From: Talpa occidentalis
Taxonomy: Eukaryota > Chordata > Mammalia > Eulipotyphla > Talpidae
Length of the DNA: 64,000 bases
Reading direction: 5' to 3'
Assembly (NCBI RefSeq): GCF_014898055.3
Contig: NW_023602073.1
Coordinates: 26,087,784-26,151,783, forward strand
Within the stretch, counting starts at the first letter, position 1, and every line of letters begins with the position of its first letter. Shown piece after piece: positions 11,503-22,975 of this stretch. The notes under the pieces are model-generated. The model was not told the origin of the DNA. It ran no database searches and saw only the letters and a program-made list of their open reading frames with translations. The position numbers and the translations under genes are program-made.

Positions 11503-12252
11503 TGCTATGGACCAGCCCAGCAGTGGCGGGAGATTGAGACAATCTCAGGGTTGATTGAGAATGAGCTAAAGGTGGTCGAAGGACTTAGGGCGAGGGACAA
11601 GAAGAAATGACACACAGACACACTCAAGAGAGAGTGAAAATCTGAGTGCAATTTATTGAAAGCAGTCTTTTCTTTTTATACATTTCTTTCATAATTACTT
11701 TCATTGTGTTTGCACAAATTCTGGTTAATCATTATCAAAGTATACGTAGTTACATATCATTACATCTTGCTTATTATCTTTTACAAAATCATATAAATCA
11801 AGAATATTTCATTCTATTATCCTCCTTGCTGGAGGTTTGTTCTAGATCTTCTGATTCACTGTTATGATTGTATATTTTCTATTATTAATATCTTTATATC
11901 TTATATTTATTTCTATATTTGATTATTTTGTTTACTACACGCATTATAATCTGTTTCCATGGTTACATTCCTTTATTATGAGCTTAGTTACTGGCAACAT
12001 ATTTAAGTGGTGCCTCAATCATTCACAGGCCTGTTTGTTCCTGTTGTTTTACACGGATGAACAGGTGGGAACCAAAATCCCCTCGGGGACTGCGTCTGTC
12101 TTAGGTTGTCAGGACTCACTTCCTGATCTTACCCGTCATTGACTGTCCAGTCCAGCTCACAGGGGCAGAGAGCATTGTGCCCAGACAGCACAGCCACCCA
12201 TTAGTGATGCGAGATTGTGGCAATTGTAACATTGCTCTCAGGAGCCGCCACA
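11503..12252 (-). mobile_element. Solo LTR, class II (ERVK/betaretrovirus-like)
   Basis: The 750-bp unit begins TG and ends CA on the plus strand and is flanked by a perfect 6-bp duplication ATAAAC (11,497-11,502 and 12,253-12,258). Six bp is the usual target size for class II endogenous retroviruses. Read on the minus strand it starts TGTGGCGGCTCC and has a TATA-like box (complement of 11,672-11,680). An AATAAA poly(A) signal follows about 20 bp later (complement of 11,652-11,657). A GT-rich U5 of about 130 bp ends CCATAGCA. TATA and poly(A) signal close together imply a very short R region, as known in betaretroviruses. There is no internal region, so it is a solo LTR left by recombination. 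The class is inferred from structure, not from a database match. Confidence 0.8.
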
Positions 12253-12258
12253 ATAAAC

Positions 12259-13110
12259 AAAAAGAGAAGGTACTGGAGAGTGACCAAAAGCAGGCAGAAA
12301 CTGGATGGCATTTGATACTTGCAGGATGAGAGAACCAAATGAGGTAAGAGTCCCATTTCCAGAAGGGCAGTCATCAATCCATAAAGAGCATGGCTCAAGT
12401 AGAAAGCAGCACCTGTACTGGACTGAGAGGACATGGGTGTAGTCTGGGGCTACAGGAATCACTGAAAACTGGTGGGGGGGGGGGGGTGTCCAGGAAGGGA
12501 CAGTATCTCTGAAAAAGCTTCTTCAATCCTTAGTTTACTCTTGAACTGCTTGTGTGGAGGTTAAGAAAGTAACCCAAGAGCAGGCTGAAAAACTCAGCAA
12601 AGTATCAGCAGTCACCTGGTATGAAGGACACAGAGTTGGGATCCAAGTTCGGTCATGATAAGCAGTCAGATAAGCATCTTGCTTTCAGAAGAAATTTCAG
12701 ATGGTCATGCCTTAGGATTAACATCAGATCTCAGACTTAGGACAAATCAAATAGACCTATTCTAAAAAAAACCTAAATAAAGTCAAGTCCACAAGTTTCA
12801 GTTGATCTGGTGGTAATTTAACCGAATAGTACTTTGTGAATTTGATGACAAATCAATAGAAATGGTCCAAAAGAGTAGAGAAAAAAACCTAATTCTAACA
12901 AATTAGCTAGAACAAAGAGAGACTCTTAAACCTCTAATACATATCAATCCCACTGTTCTCTATATAATAAAAAAAAAAAAATACTAAGCATGCGAATCAC
13001 AAAAATGTGACAAAGAAAGCAGTAAAAAAGAATCAGATATATAGAAGATAAAGACCTACTTATCAGACAAGGAGCTTAAGCTATGATAAATGTGGGAAAG
13101 AACTAACAAA
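12259..13110. other. Non-coding DNA with a long G run
   Basis: A G homopolymer of about 13 bases lies at 12,474-12,486. The rest is AT-rich. The part after 12,600 may be very old L1/HAL1-like sequence in sense, but this is too weak to call. The short open frames at 12,201-12,462 (minus) have no motif support. Confidence 0.45.
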
Positions 13111-13718
13111 TGGATATTGTTTTTTCTTTCCCTTACCACCATTCCATCCCTTATATTTCCTGTTCCTTTCTCGCCCCACTCCCTTTTAATTTCAGGGCCC
13201 TGGTGGTGTTTATTAATATCATCTGCTATGTAAATGCCCAGTATTTGTTTGTATCATTCTGACTTGCTTTGCTACACATGATTCTCTCAAACTTCCTCCA
13301 GTTCACTAAGAAAGGCTTCATTTTGTTTTTCCTTCTGGCTGAATAATATTCCATAGTGCACATACACCACATCTCTTGATCCAATCACCCACTAATGGGC
13401 ATTGATAGCTGTTTCCATGTCCTACATATTGTAAAATAATGCTGCAATAAACACTCAGAGTATATAATTTTTTGTTCATGGTTTCATGTTCTTTGGATAG
13501 ATGTCCAAGAGTGGGTTACTGGGTCATATGGAATTTTTCATTTTTAGGTTTTTGAAGTAAACTCAAGATTGTATTTTATAATAGCTATACCAGTTTACGT
13601 TCCTACCAACAGTGTAATGGGGTTTCTCTTTCTCTGCATCCTTTCCAGCACTTATTGGAGGTTTATTTTAATATGTGCCATTCTCATGGGTATGAGATGG
13701 TATCTCATTGTGGTTTTA

Positions 13719-14016
13719 TTTTTTTTATTTTATTTTTTATTAGAAACTCTTTTTTTTTTTAAAGATTTATTTATTTATTTAGACAAGCACTGGGTACAGT
13801 CAGAAGCGCAGGAGGGTGAGAGAATTCACCAAAGCCAGAGAGGGGAGCAGAGCAGGCAGACTGACGAAGTACACTGCTGAGGGGAGCAGCAGGTAGCAGG
13901 AGAGGTCTGCGCGCCATGTGGGACCCTCACAGGCAGCAGGGGATCGAACCAGCGCTGCAGAGGCTGTGGGCAGCGTCACAGCCCAGCGCTCAACCGCTAT
14001 GCCACCAGGGGAGGCC
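13719..14016 (-). mobile_element. tRNA-derived SINE, type A2, nested in L1
   Basis: On the minus strand it runs from the GGGCCTCCCCTGGTGGCAT head through the B-box region (GGTTCGATCCC) to the TAAATAAATAAATCTTTAAA tail. It is bounded by a perfect 15-bp target duplication CTCATTGTGGTTTTA (13,704-13,718 and 14,017-14,031) that belongs to the host L1. An extra T-rich block of about 30 bp sits between the tail and the left target copy. Confidence 0.93.
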
Positions 14017-14410
14017 CTCATTGTGGTTTTAATCTGCATCTCTCTTATTGGAAGCAATGAAGAGCACTTTCCCATATGTCTATTAGTCTTCTGGATATTC
14101 TCTTTGGTGAATGGTCTATTTAGAACTGCCTATTCATTAACTGAGTTGTTTCAGTTTATTGTTGACTTGTGTGACTTTTTAGTGTATAGTGAATAACCCT
14201 TTATTGGTTACATGGTACATGAATATTTTCTCACATGTATCTTCTTTGGCAGAGTAAATGCTTTTTAACTTGGCAATCCCAAATGTATTTGCTTTTATTT
14301 GCCTTGCCATAGGGATCAAGTCACCAAAGACAGAATATATTGCCAACGTTCCTTTCTCTATATTTTATAGTTGTAGTTCTTATATCTAAATCTTTATCCA
14401 TTTGGAGCTT

Positions 14411-14710
14411 ACTTTTTTTTTAAAAGATTTATTTATTTATGCATACAAGAACTGGGGTGCAGGCCAGAGATGTGGGGGGGGGTGAGAGGATTCACCAGAG
14501 ACAAAAGCGGGGAACAGAACAGAAAGACTGACTGAAATACACTGAAGGGAGAAGTGGGCAAGCAGTTGAGAGGAGCAGTGGGCAAGACAGGAGAGATCTG
14601 CCTCACCATGTGGGTTTCTCCCTGGCTGGCCAGGGATCGAACTCATGCTGCAGAGGCTGTGAATGGCTTCATAGTGCGGTGCTTAACCCCTTGTGCCACC
14701 AGGGAGGCCC
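14411..14710 (-). mobile_element. tRNA-derived SINE, type B, nested in L1
   Basis: On the minus strand it has the GGGCCTCCCTGGTGGCACAA head, 'GGTTAAG', a B box GAGTTCGATCCC, and the type B end CACCCCAGTTCTTGTATGCA with TAAATAAATCTTTTAAAA. An extra repeat within the body near 14,548-14,590 (AGCAGTGGGCAAG type) lengthens it. No clear target duplication is visible. Confidence 0.9.
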
Positions 14711-14860
14711 CTTTTTGTTCAAATTCTTTGAAAAATATTACTGATATTTTGACAGGGATTATTATGTATCATTTTAGACAAAGTGGTCATTTTTACTATA
14801 TCAATTCTTCCCATTCATGAACATAGGATATCCTTCACCTCTTTATGTTGTTACATGATG

Positions 14861-15700
14861 AATATTGCAAAAGGTGAGGAGTAGAAAATTTTGGAAGATA
14901 TACAGAAATTCTAAAAAAAAATAACAGAGAAATTCAGTATCTGAAATAAAAACTCTAGGATGCTATTAACATAAGATACACACACTGTGGAAGAAAGGAT
15001 TAGTGAACTTCATGATAAGTCAACAGAAATTACCCCAATTGTAGTAAAAAGAAAAAAGACTGACAATAAATAACAGTTTCAATGATTTTGAGGTATAGTA
15101 TCAAATAACATATTACTCATATTTCAAGTCCCACAAGGAGAGCAGAGAGAAAACTAGAGAGGAGAAACAGCTGAAGAAATATGACTTAATTTTTCCAAAA
15201 CCTGATTTAAAACATGAGTCTTTAGGTCCAAGAAGCTCAGTGAACCCCAAGGAAAATTAGTATTAAAAAACGGATACAAAAGCATGTAATAGTACACTGC
15301 AGAATATTCAGGGAAGAGGGGAATGGTCATGGTAAGGCAACAGAATTTTAACATGCTAAAGGAAAAAGAAAAGTTAAATTAGAATTCTGTAAGATAACAA
15401 AATTATCTTACAAAATGAAAAGCAAATAAAGGGTTTTTTTTGGCTTTAAGATAAGATAAAGAAAAGTTGTCACTAATACTATAAGCAAAGCTAAAAGCAG
15501 TGATTCAGGCTGAAGGGAAAAGATAGTAGTTGAAAAACTACAAATAGAAGCAGAAAACTATAGCCTATTAGGGTTGGGAAATCCATTTGTAGTCTTATTA
15601 ATGAACTTTGGGAAACAGGATCAAGGGGATAGGGGTTTATTACAGGAGAGGTGCTTCAAAGAAAAGCTGAAATAGAAACTAGTGACTGATATAGGCTGGA
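14861..15700 (+). mobile_element. Old L1/HAL1 ORF1-like fragment
   Basis: The sense strand carries the old L1/HAL1 ORF1 pattern. It includes the 'ccaagaagctcagtgaaccc' block near 15,229, then a 'caacagaattttaacatgct' and 'aaattagaattctgtaagat' pattern. This is the known RNA-binding ORF1 region of old L1-type elements, but it is heavily decayed with no frame over 70 codons. The assignment rests on these short blocks, so the subfamily and limits are uncertain. Confidence 0.5.
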
Positions 15701-16922
15701 CAAAGATTTGGAATTAAGAATCTAGATTTCTCTATTTTGATAGAGTCTGGTTTGCATTTTATGTTTGGTCACGAGAGTAAGTTGAAAGCACTTTGCTCTT
15801 ATACTATCTCAGATGCATGTAATATTTACTAATGAATAAGAAAATTAAAAATCAGCAATAAAGCAGTTGAGCAAGATGGCATAGAGTGAAGAAACTGGAT
15901 TCACCTCCTCCATATAAGTTAGACTGCAGAAAAAAATACCAGTAAATACTGACAGAAGAAGAGATGACTACAGCACACACTAGGAGCAGCATTCAGAGGA
16001 AGGGGACCCAATTCAGAGGGGGAACAGGTCAGCAGCCCTGAGGTGAAAGGCCTCAGCACACATACCCCCAAAAGGGACCTGGCAGCATCGCCAATATAGT
16101 AGGCTTCTGCAAATCCTAGCAAGCCCTGGGTAGGATCTAGAAGCCATCCAGACCCAAAAGTGGTCTAACAAACAGTGGAGCAAGCCCTGCCAAGGGGGCA
16201 AGGGGACAGATGAAACAGGCTCAAGCAGAGGCAATTGCAGGGCCTGGTTCCCACTAATCTTAGAGCCATGAACCAAAAACACCGTTCAGATAGATATCTC
16301 CATGGATAGAAGGGGAACTGATCATCTCCTGGCCAGTAGAAACCAGTGCATACTTCAACTGGGTTGACACTGAGGAGATTCACACTATATCCAAGGAAGT
16401 GGACAGGAAGAGGAACCTGGGGTTTTGGTCTTGAGTATGGGACACCAGTGGCAGGACTGTCAATTTAGCCAGAGGTCCTGAGAAGGGGGGCATGAAGGTT
16501 GTGCACAGGCATTCTCCTTTGAAAGGAGGAGGAGATGGGTTGCACCACACAGACAGGGTCCTAGGTGAAGATAATAATGGAGCAGGCATTCTGGTCTGCA
16601 CTCTCCATTCCTACCCCCTGGGATTGGCACTCATATTGTGAAGCACATTGAGAGCACAGAGACAGCCAAATCACAACCCAAATGCAGAGAGGAAGGATAT
16701 CAGCACTGCCAAAACCATGCACCAGCCCAAACCCATGTTGGATCTCTCGAAGCACCTCCCCCACCCTGCTAACTCAGCAACTACAAAAAAGATCTGAGTC
16801 TATAAAAACAGCTAGCAACAGCATGCATGCATGAATAATTAAATTAAAACAAAACCACACCCACCACCTTCACAGAAAGTAAAATAATTTAATCTCCTAT
16901 ATTACTACTAAATAATATTTTT

Positions 16923-17193
16923 TTAAAGAGGCATGTATTTTTATTTATTTGTTTGTTTGTTTGTTTGTACATGCACAAGGTACAGTCAGAAGCACGGAGG
17001 GTGAGAGAATTCACCAGAGCCAGAGCGGGGAGCAGAGCAGGCAGAAGGACTGAAGTACACTGCTGAGGGGAGCAGCAGGCGGCAGGAGAGGTCTGTGCAC
17101 CGTGTGGGACCTTCCTCTGGTGGCCGGGGAGCTGCAGAGGCCGTGGGCAGCTTCGCAACCCAGCGCTCAACAGCTGCCCCACCGGGGAGGCCC
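16923..17193 (-). mobile_element. tRNA-derived SINE, type A1 with extended tail, B box deleted
   Basis: On the minus strand it has the A1 body with the 'agtccttctgcc' mark. Its tail reads GTGCATGTACAAACAAAC, then TAAAAATACATGCCTCTTTA. This CATGCCTCT tail is shared with the copies at 42,127 and 49,636. A deletion removes the B-box GATCGAACC region between the head and the body (around 17,130), so its internal promoter is broken. It shares the target CTAAATAATATTTTT with the next SINE: that 15-mer occurs at 16,908, 17,194 and 17,467. Confidence 0.92.
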
Positions 17194-17208
17194 CTAAATA
17201 ATATTTTT

Positions 17209-17466
17209 TAAAGATTTATTTATTTATGCATACAAGAACTTGGGTACAGGCCAGAGGTGTGGGGAATGGGAGGATCCACCAGAGACAGAATGGGGAACAG
17301 AACAGGAAGATTGACTGAAATACACTGCTGAGAGGAGCAGCGGGCAAGTCAGGAGAGTTCTGCTGCGCATATGGGTTGCTCCCTGGCCTGGGATCAAACT
17401 TGTGCTGCAGTGGCTGCAGACTGCTTCATAGGTTGCGTCTCAATCCCCTGTGCCACCAGGGAGGCC
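17209..17466 (-). mobile_element. tRNA-derived SINE, type B, at the same target
   Basis: On the minus strand it has the GGGCCTCCCTGGTGGCACA head, a diverged B box (AGTTTGATCCC), the type B body and a TGTATGCATAAATAAATCTT tail. It is flanked by copies of CTAAATAATATTTTT (17,194-17,208 and 17,467-17,481), the same target as the neighbouring type A1 copy. Confidence 0.92.
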
Positions 17467-17967
17467 CTAAATAATATTTTTAAAATAATAAAAGAGGAGA
17501 TCTCAAGTAGCAAAATGGGTAGACAAAAAGATTGAATCCATGGAAATTCAAGACAAGAGTATGACATCAGAAGGTGAGAACATTCCAAAATCCAACATAA
17601 AAAGGAAAATTTTATCTCCCCAACTAACACAGAGAGTTCAGAACTATTATAACAAAGAATCTAAAAGAAATAGAAAACTCAGAAAGGCAAGTTAAAGAAC
17701 TCAGAAAAACTAATCCAAAAGACACAATGAAATCCAGAAAGACAAATTAACGACATTAGAAATAAAATCAATGTGCAGAAGGTAAAAATTGAAGCTTTAA
17801 ATAAGAAAACTATAGAAATTCCGGAAGGAGCTCAAAACTTGAGATCAAGAACTCTAAAGTTATGGAAGTTGAATGCATCAAAAGGAGCACTGAAGCTTGA
17901 AAACAAAAATGCACAAAGGACTCAAGTGGAAGAAGACATAGAGACAATATGTAAAAAAAAAAAAAAA

Positions 17968-17982
17968 TAATGATGATGATGA
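17968..17982. repeat. (ATG)n microsatellite
   Basis: About five ATG/ATGATG units after an A run, within the L1 ORF1 remnant. Confidence 0.8.
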
Positions 17983-19001
17983 AGCAATATGAAAACTATC
18001 CAACACCATTAAGAAAGAACATAAGAATAATGGGTATCCAAGATGGGGACGAGATGAAAGGGGGAACACAGAACCTGTTTAAGGAAATAATAAAGGAAAC
18101 TTCTCACATCTGGGAAAGGAGTTAAATATACCAGTCCATGAAGCTAAAAGAATACCTCATTACCTAAATGGGAATCAAACAAATATACCAAAACACAGTT
18201 GTAAAGCAGCAAGAGCGCAAGACAAAGAAAGAATATTGAAGATGAAGGTAAGGTGGGGGAAGCAGGTAACTTAGAGAGGTATTCCCATGAGGTTTGTATC
18301 AGCCTTCTCAGTGGAAACTCAAGTCATGGAGAGAATGTAAAGATACATTCAAAATACTAAAAGATAAAAACTGTCAGGAAAGAATTCTATATCCTTCAAG
18401 ATTCACTTTCAGATACGAGAGAAATAAATGCCTTCCCAGAAAAACAAAAACTGAAGAAGTCTGCAAATACTAGACTTTCCTTCAAAATATGTTAAAAAAA
18501 AAAAAGGAGCACTAATTAAAGTGAAGAAAATCCATGTAAAAAGTAAATAATGAAATAAAACCAGAACACCAAAGGCAAAACACCAGTATCAAATTCCCAT
18601 CTATCAATAACTCTTTTAAATGTAAATGAATTGAACTGGCCAATCAAAAAGGCACAGAGTGACTGGTTCAAACAAAACCCAAACTTCTGTTGTCTCCAGG
18701 AGACCACTTCAGCTTCAAAGATAAACATACACTCAAAGTAAATGGTCAGAAAACAATCCCCCAGTCAAGACACATAAAAAGGCAGGGAAAGCCTGTTATC
18801 TCCATTTAAAAGAGGTAACAAGAGACAGGATAGACTTATATAATAATTAAGGGAACAATACATCAGAAAGACATAACATACAGAGCGAGAGATATAGATA
18901 TAGATATATAAGTATACCTATATACATTACAAATGCATATATGCACCCAGATAAAGGAGAACCAAAATATATTACACAGCTGTTAAAAAATCTAGAAACA
19001 G

Positions 19002-19880
19002 TTTGCACTCCCATCAGCAGTGCAGGAAAGCTCCTTTTTCTCCACATCCTCACCAACATTTGTTGTTGCTAGTTTTTTTTAATATGTGCCATTCTCACTG
19101 GTGTAAGATGGTATCTCATTGTAGTTTTGATTTGCATTTCCCTGATTACAAGAGATGTTGAACATTTTTTCATATGCCTATTGGCCATTTGCATTTCCTC
19201 TTTAAAGAAGTTTCTTTTTAGGTCTTCTGCCCATTTTTTGACTGGATTATTTTCTTTGTTTTTGTTGAGTCTCATCAGCGCTTTGTAGATTTTTGTGATC
19301 AGTCCTCTATCTTAAGTGTTGTGGAAAGCTGTGTGGAGATTCCTCAACCGACTAAAGATAGAGCTTCCATATGATCCAGCAATTCCACTCCTAGGTATTT
19401 ACCCAAGGACACAGAAACATTAATTCCAAAGGTCACCTGCACCCCTTTGTTTATAACAGCACTATTTGCAATAGCTAAGCTTTGGAAACAACCCAAATGC
19501 CCCAAAATAGATGACTGGATCAAGAAGATGTGTACATATACAAAATGGAATATTATTCAGCAATCAAAAAGATAAACTATTACTCAGCAATCAAAAAAGA
19601 TTTGCAGCAATATGGATGGAGCTGGAAGGGATCATGCCCAGGGAAATAAGCCAGAAAGAAAAAGAAAAATACCGGATGGACTCACCCATAGCAGGAATCT
19701 AGAAAACCTAAATAAGGGACCAGGAAAAAGAGTAACTGTAATAAAGAAAAAATCAAAATCAACAAACAACTATAAACCAGAGACACACTATGGGGGGGGG
19801 GGATGGCGGGGAAAGTAGGAATTGGGGCCAAAATAAGGGGGGTGCAATTGCATGGGGAATATAAAAATAAAAATTAAAAA
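19002..19880 (+). mobile_element. Younger 5'-inverted L1 nested in the old L1
   Basis: A perfect 17-bp target duplication (AAAAAATCTAGAAACAG, 18,985-19,001 and 19,881-19,897) bounds the insertion exactly. The left part, 19,002 to about 19,312, is antisense ORF2 ('atatgtgccattctcactgg' near 19,081). From about 19,320 the sequence is sense: the ORF2 C-terminus, with MTGSRRCVHIQNGILF at 19,511, then ISQKEKEKYRMDSPIAGI. The 3'UTR follows with a G run near 19,793-19,802 and an A-rich tail. The junction of antisense and sense parts inside one target duplication is diagnostic of twin priming. A short internal duplication (ACTCAGCAATCAAAAA type) lies near 19,553-19,600. Confidence 0.93.
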
Positions 19881-21866
19881 AAAAAATCTAGAAACAGACA
19901 TTGGCCACACCACAGTAGTGGCTGGGGATTTCAACTCCCCACTTACATTAATGGACAGATCAACCAAACAGATAATCAACTAAGAAACAATGGCCTTAAA
20001 TGAGGAATTAGATTAGATGGGCCTATTAGAAATTTGTAGGACATTATACTCCAAAAAAGATGTGTTCACATACTTCCAAAAATGAAACACTCACCAGAAT
20101 AAACCATATGTTGGTCACAAAACTAATGTCAATTATGTTCATGAAGACAGAAATCATATCAAGTATCTTTTCTGATCACAAAGGAATCAAACTAGAAATC
20201 AATCACAAAAAGAAAACCAGAAAAACAACCTTTACTATGTGTAGGATGAACTACACATTACTAAATGACTATTGGGTTAATAAGGAAATCAAAGGAGAAT
20301 TTAAAAATACCCGGAGACAAATGAAAATATAAGCTAACTTACTAGACCTAAGGGACACAGCAAAAGCAATACCAAGAGGGGGAAGTATAGAGCAATAGAG
20401 ACCCACATCAAGAAACAATAAAGATGTCTACTAATAAGCTAACATTTTATCTCGAAGAACTAGAAAAAAGAACAAATGAAACAAAAAGTCAGAAGGACAA
20501 AAATAATAAAAATTAGAGTGGAAATACAGAAATAGAAATCAAAAATGCCAAAGATAAATGCAACCAAAAGCTGGTTCTTTGGAAAAAATAAACTAGAAAG
20601 ACAATTTTTTACCCATATTCACTAAGATAAAAAGGGAGAAAACTCTAAGAGAATCAGAAATGAAAGTGAAGTTACAACAGACACCAGAAATACAAAAGAT
20701 AAGAGACTACAATGAACATTCATGACAACATATTAGAAAATATGGAGTGGACACATTCTTAGAAGCATATGTCCTTCCCAGATAAAATCAGATAGAGACA
20801 GAAAAACCTGAATAGACTATTATTTCAATTTTCTTGCCTGTAATTAATAAGTCTCCAAAAAACAAAAGCCCAGAACCAGATGTATTAGTGAATTCTACCA
20901 AAAGTTCAAAGAATAAATAACACCTATCCTTCTCAATTCTTGTAAAGAATTGAGGAAGAAGGAATGAGTCTGAATGCATTTTATGGGGCCAACATTACCC
21001 TGATATCAAAAGCAGACAGGAACATCACCAAAAAAGAAAACTATAGACCAATATCCCTTATGAAAACACAAGCGAAAACTCCTCCAAACTGTTAGCAAAC
21101 TGAATTCAACAATACATTAAAAGGATCATATATTATGACCTACTGGGATTTATTCCAGAGATGAAAGGATGGTTCAACATGGTCAAATCAATATGATTCA
21201 CCATATTGAGAAAAGGAAAGGCAAAAATATATGACCATATCAATAGATGGAAACATGGCGCTTCCAAAACTCAGCATCCATTTATGATAAAAACTCTTAG
21301 TAAAATGCAATACATGGAACATACCTCATCATAATGAAGTCCATATGTGCCAAACCTATAGCCACCATCATACTCAATGGTGAGGAACTGTAAGCTCTTC
21401 CTCTAAGATCAGATATGACAGGGATATCCAGTCTCACCACTACTGTTCAACATAATACTAGAGTTCTAGCCAGAGCAATTAGGCAAGAGAAAGACATTTT
21501 AAAAAGATCAAAAGTGGACAAGCAGTAAAAATATCACTATGTGCAGATGACTTGATAATAAACACAAAATACTCTAAAGATTCCACGGAACAACTATTAG
21601 AAACAGTAAATCAATAAAGTGACAGTCTACAAAATTGATATATAAAAATTTGTTGCATTCCTATATACAAATAATGAAATCTAAGAGAAAAAATTTAAAA
21701 ATCAATCCTGCATACAGTAGCATCAAAAAATATTAAATACCTAAGTATAAACCTAGCAAAACAGATGACCTACTCAATGAAAACAATAAGACGCTGCTGA
21801 AGACATAGAACACACAAGGAAAGCCATTCCATACCTATAGATGGGAAGAATTACATGTCTACACGC

Positions 21867-22684
21867 ATATGTCCTTTGTTTTCACTGTTATCTAGAAATA
21901 GCAGTTCACAGAAGATAATGGTAACACTGGGCCCTTAGTACATTTAAGTGGTTCTAAACAAATATTTATAATAAATGTTACAATGCATAAAATTCCCCAT
22001 CTAGATCGTTATAATCTGAATCACTGGAAAAACTCAGATGCTTTGAGCAAACTTTACAATTAAAACAAAGAACAAATGTCATTTTTTTTTCCCCCCACAA
22101 AGGAAGTACTTGGCTAACTCCCACACTTGCAAGGACTGGCCAAAAATAACAGTAATTAGGCTTGTAACTTCATATGTATGGATCTGATCTAGTCAAGTCA
22201 AAAATAGCTTTCTGGTCATTTATCAGCTGCTATTGTTTGCTATAGAGGATACCACATTATACAGAAAAGTTAGCAAAGCACAGGAAAAAAATTATAGTTG
22301 AATTTAAGAAAATATAAAATTCTATTCAGAATATTGTAGCACATAACAGACAACCATGATGCAATAACTTCTGATAACTAATAAAACTATTTCTTAAACT
22401 CCCTAAAATATACATAAACCAGCAAAACGTAATTAACACATACGTATTTCATAAAACTGATGGTGACTTCCCCACCCCCGCAAGTTATCTGTTCCAACCC
22501 ATCCTTAGAATCCTCCTTTCTGAAGGAGCAATACTACTTTACAGGATCTCACAGGCCTTTCACCACCAGTGCTTCACACCCAAGGTATTCCTTCTTCGAG
22601 AATTGCTTCCTGGTGCTCCCCTCACACCTGCCTGGAAAGCCCCCATTTTCCTCCGTCTACTAGAGAAAAACCTATCAACAACAG
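21867..22684. other. Non-coding, mostly unique DNA
   Basis: No recognised repeat. The part at about 22,480-22,650 is more GC-rich than its surroundings and has a 67-codon frame (22,460-22,663) without recognisable motif. Confidence 0.45.
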
Positions 22685-22975
22685 CTAAAATGTAAGTGCT
22701 TACTATTGCTGGCACTGTACTAAGGACTTCACATCTACTAACTCATTCGAACCTCACAAAATATAAAGCTTGTGTGTGTGTGCGCGCGCGCACGCACACA
22801 CACTCTGCTAAAAGGGAACCACTTTATCTCCATTTTACAGATGAGCGTCAACTGTGGGAAACAGAAGCAAACTTCAGATAGCTAATAATGACAAATGCCA
22901 GGCTTGAACCCAAACAGATAGCTTTCAGAATGTGAACTCCTTTACACTACACTACACTACTCCTCTGTGTTATTC
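22685..22975 (-). repeat. MIR SINE, antisense, with internal alternating repeat
   Basis: The plus strand reads the antisense MIR pattern: 'ctggcactgtactaaggact' near 22,709, 'ctaactcattcgaacctcac' near 22,738, 'ctccattttacagatgag' near 22,828, and 'ccaggcttgaacccaaac' near 22,898. The usual core is interrupted at 22,771-22,802 by an alternating TG/CG/CA tract. MIR is an ancient tRNA-derived mammalian SINE, immobile for over 100 million years. Confidence 0.85.
22771..22802. repeat. (TG)n(CG)n(CA)n alternating tract
   Basis: 32 bases of unbroken pyrimidine-purine alternation, TG then CG then CA units, nearly self-complementary. Such tracts are known to favour Z-DNA or a cruciform under negative supercoiling. 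Confidence 0.95.

Larger units (their letters stand above)
13115..14860 (-). mobile_element. Old L1 (ORF2 C-terminal half), antisense, with two SINEs
   Basis: The plus strand shows antisense L1 landmarks in order: 'gctgaataatattccatagt' near 13,341, 'tgggttactgggtcatatgg' near 13,512, the 'ttcctaccaacagtgtaatg' block near 13,600, 'tatctcattgtggtttta' near 13,701, and, after the first SINE, the continuing antisense ORF2 to about 14,855. Many substitutions place it well before the SINEs nested at 13,719-14,016 and 14,411-14,710. No intact frame remains; ends are approximate. Confidence 0.85.
15860..21866 (+). mobile_element. Long old L1: 5'UTR, ORF1 and ORF2 remnants, 3' end missing
   Basis: The 5' end shows 'gcaagatggcatagagtgaa' near 15,872, the usual start of old L1 5'UTRs, followed by a GC-richer 5'UTR-like part to about 16,800. 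ORF1-like coding remnants lie at about 17,500-18,500 (a charged, coiled-coil-like stretch at 17,773-17,970). ORF2 begins near 18,590 with the endonuclease region. After the insertion at 19,002-19,880 it continues through the reverse transcriptase region ('tatagaccaatatcccttat' near 21,041, 'caggatatccag'-type block near 21,421). It stops at about 21,866, so the ORF2 C-terminus and 3'UTR are absent. No reading frame is intact. It hosts two SINEs and one younger L1. Confidence 0.8.
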
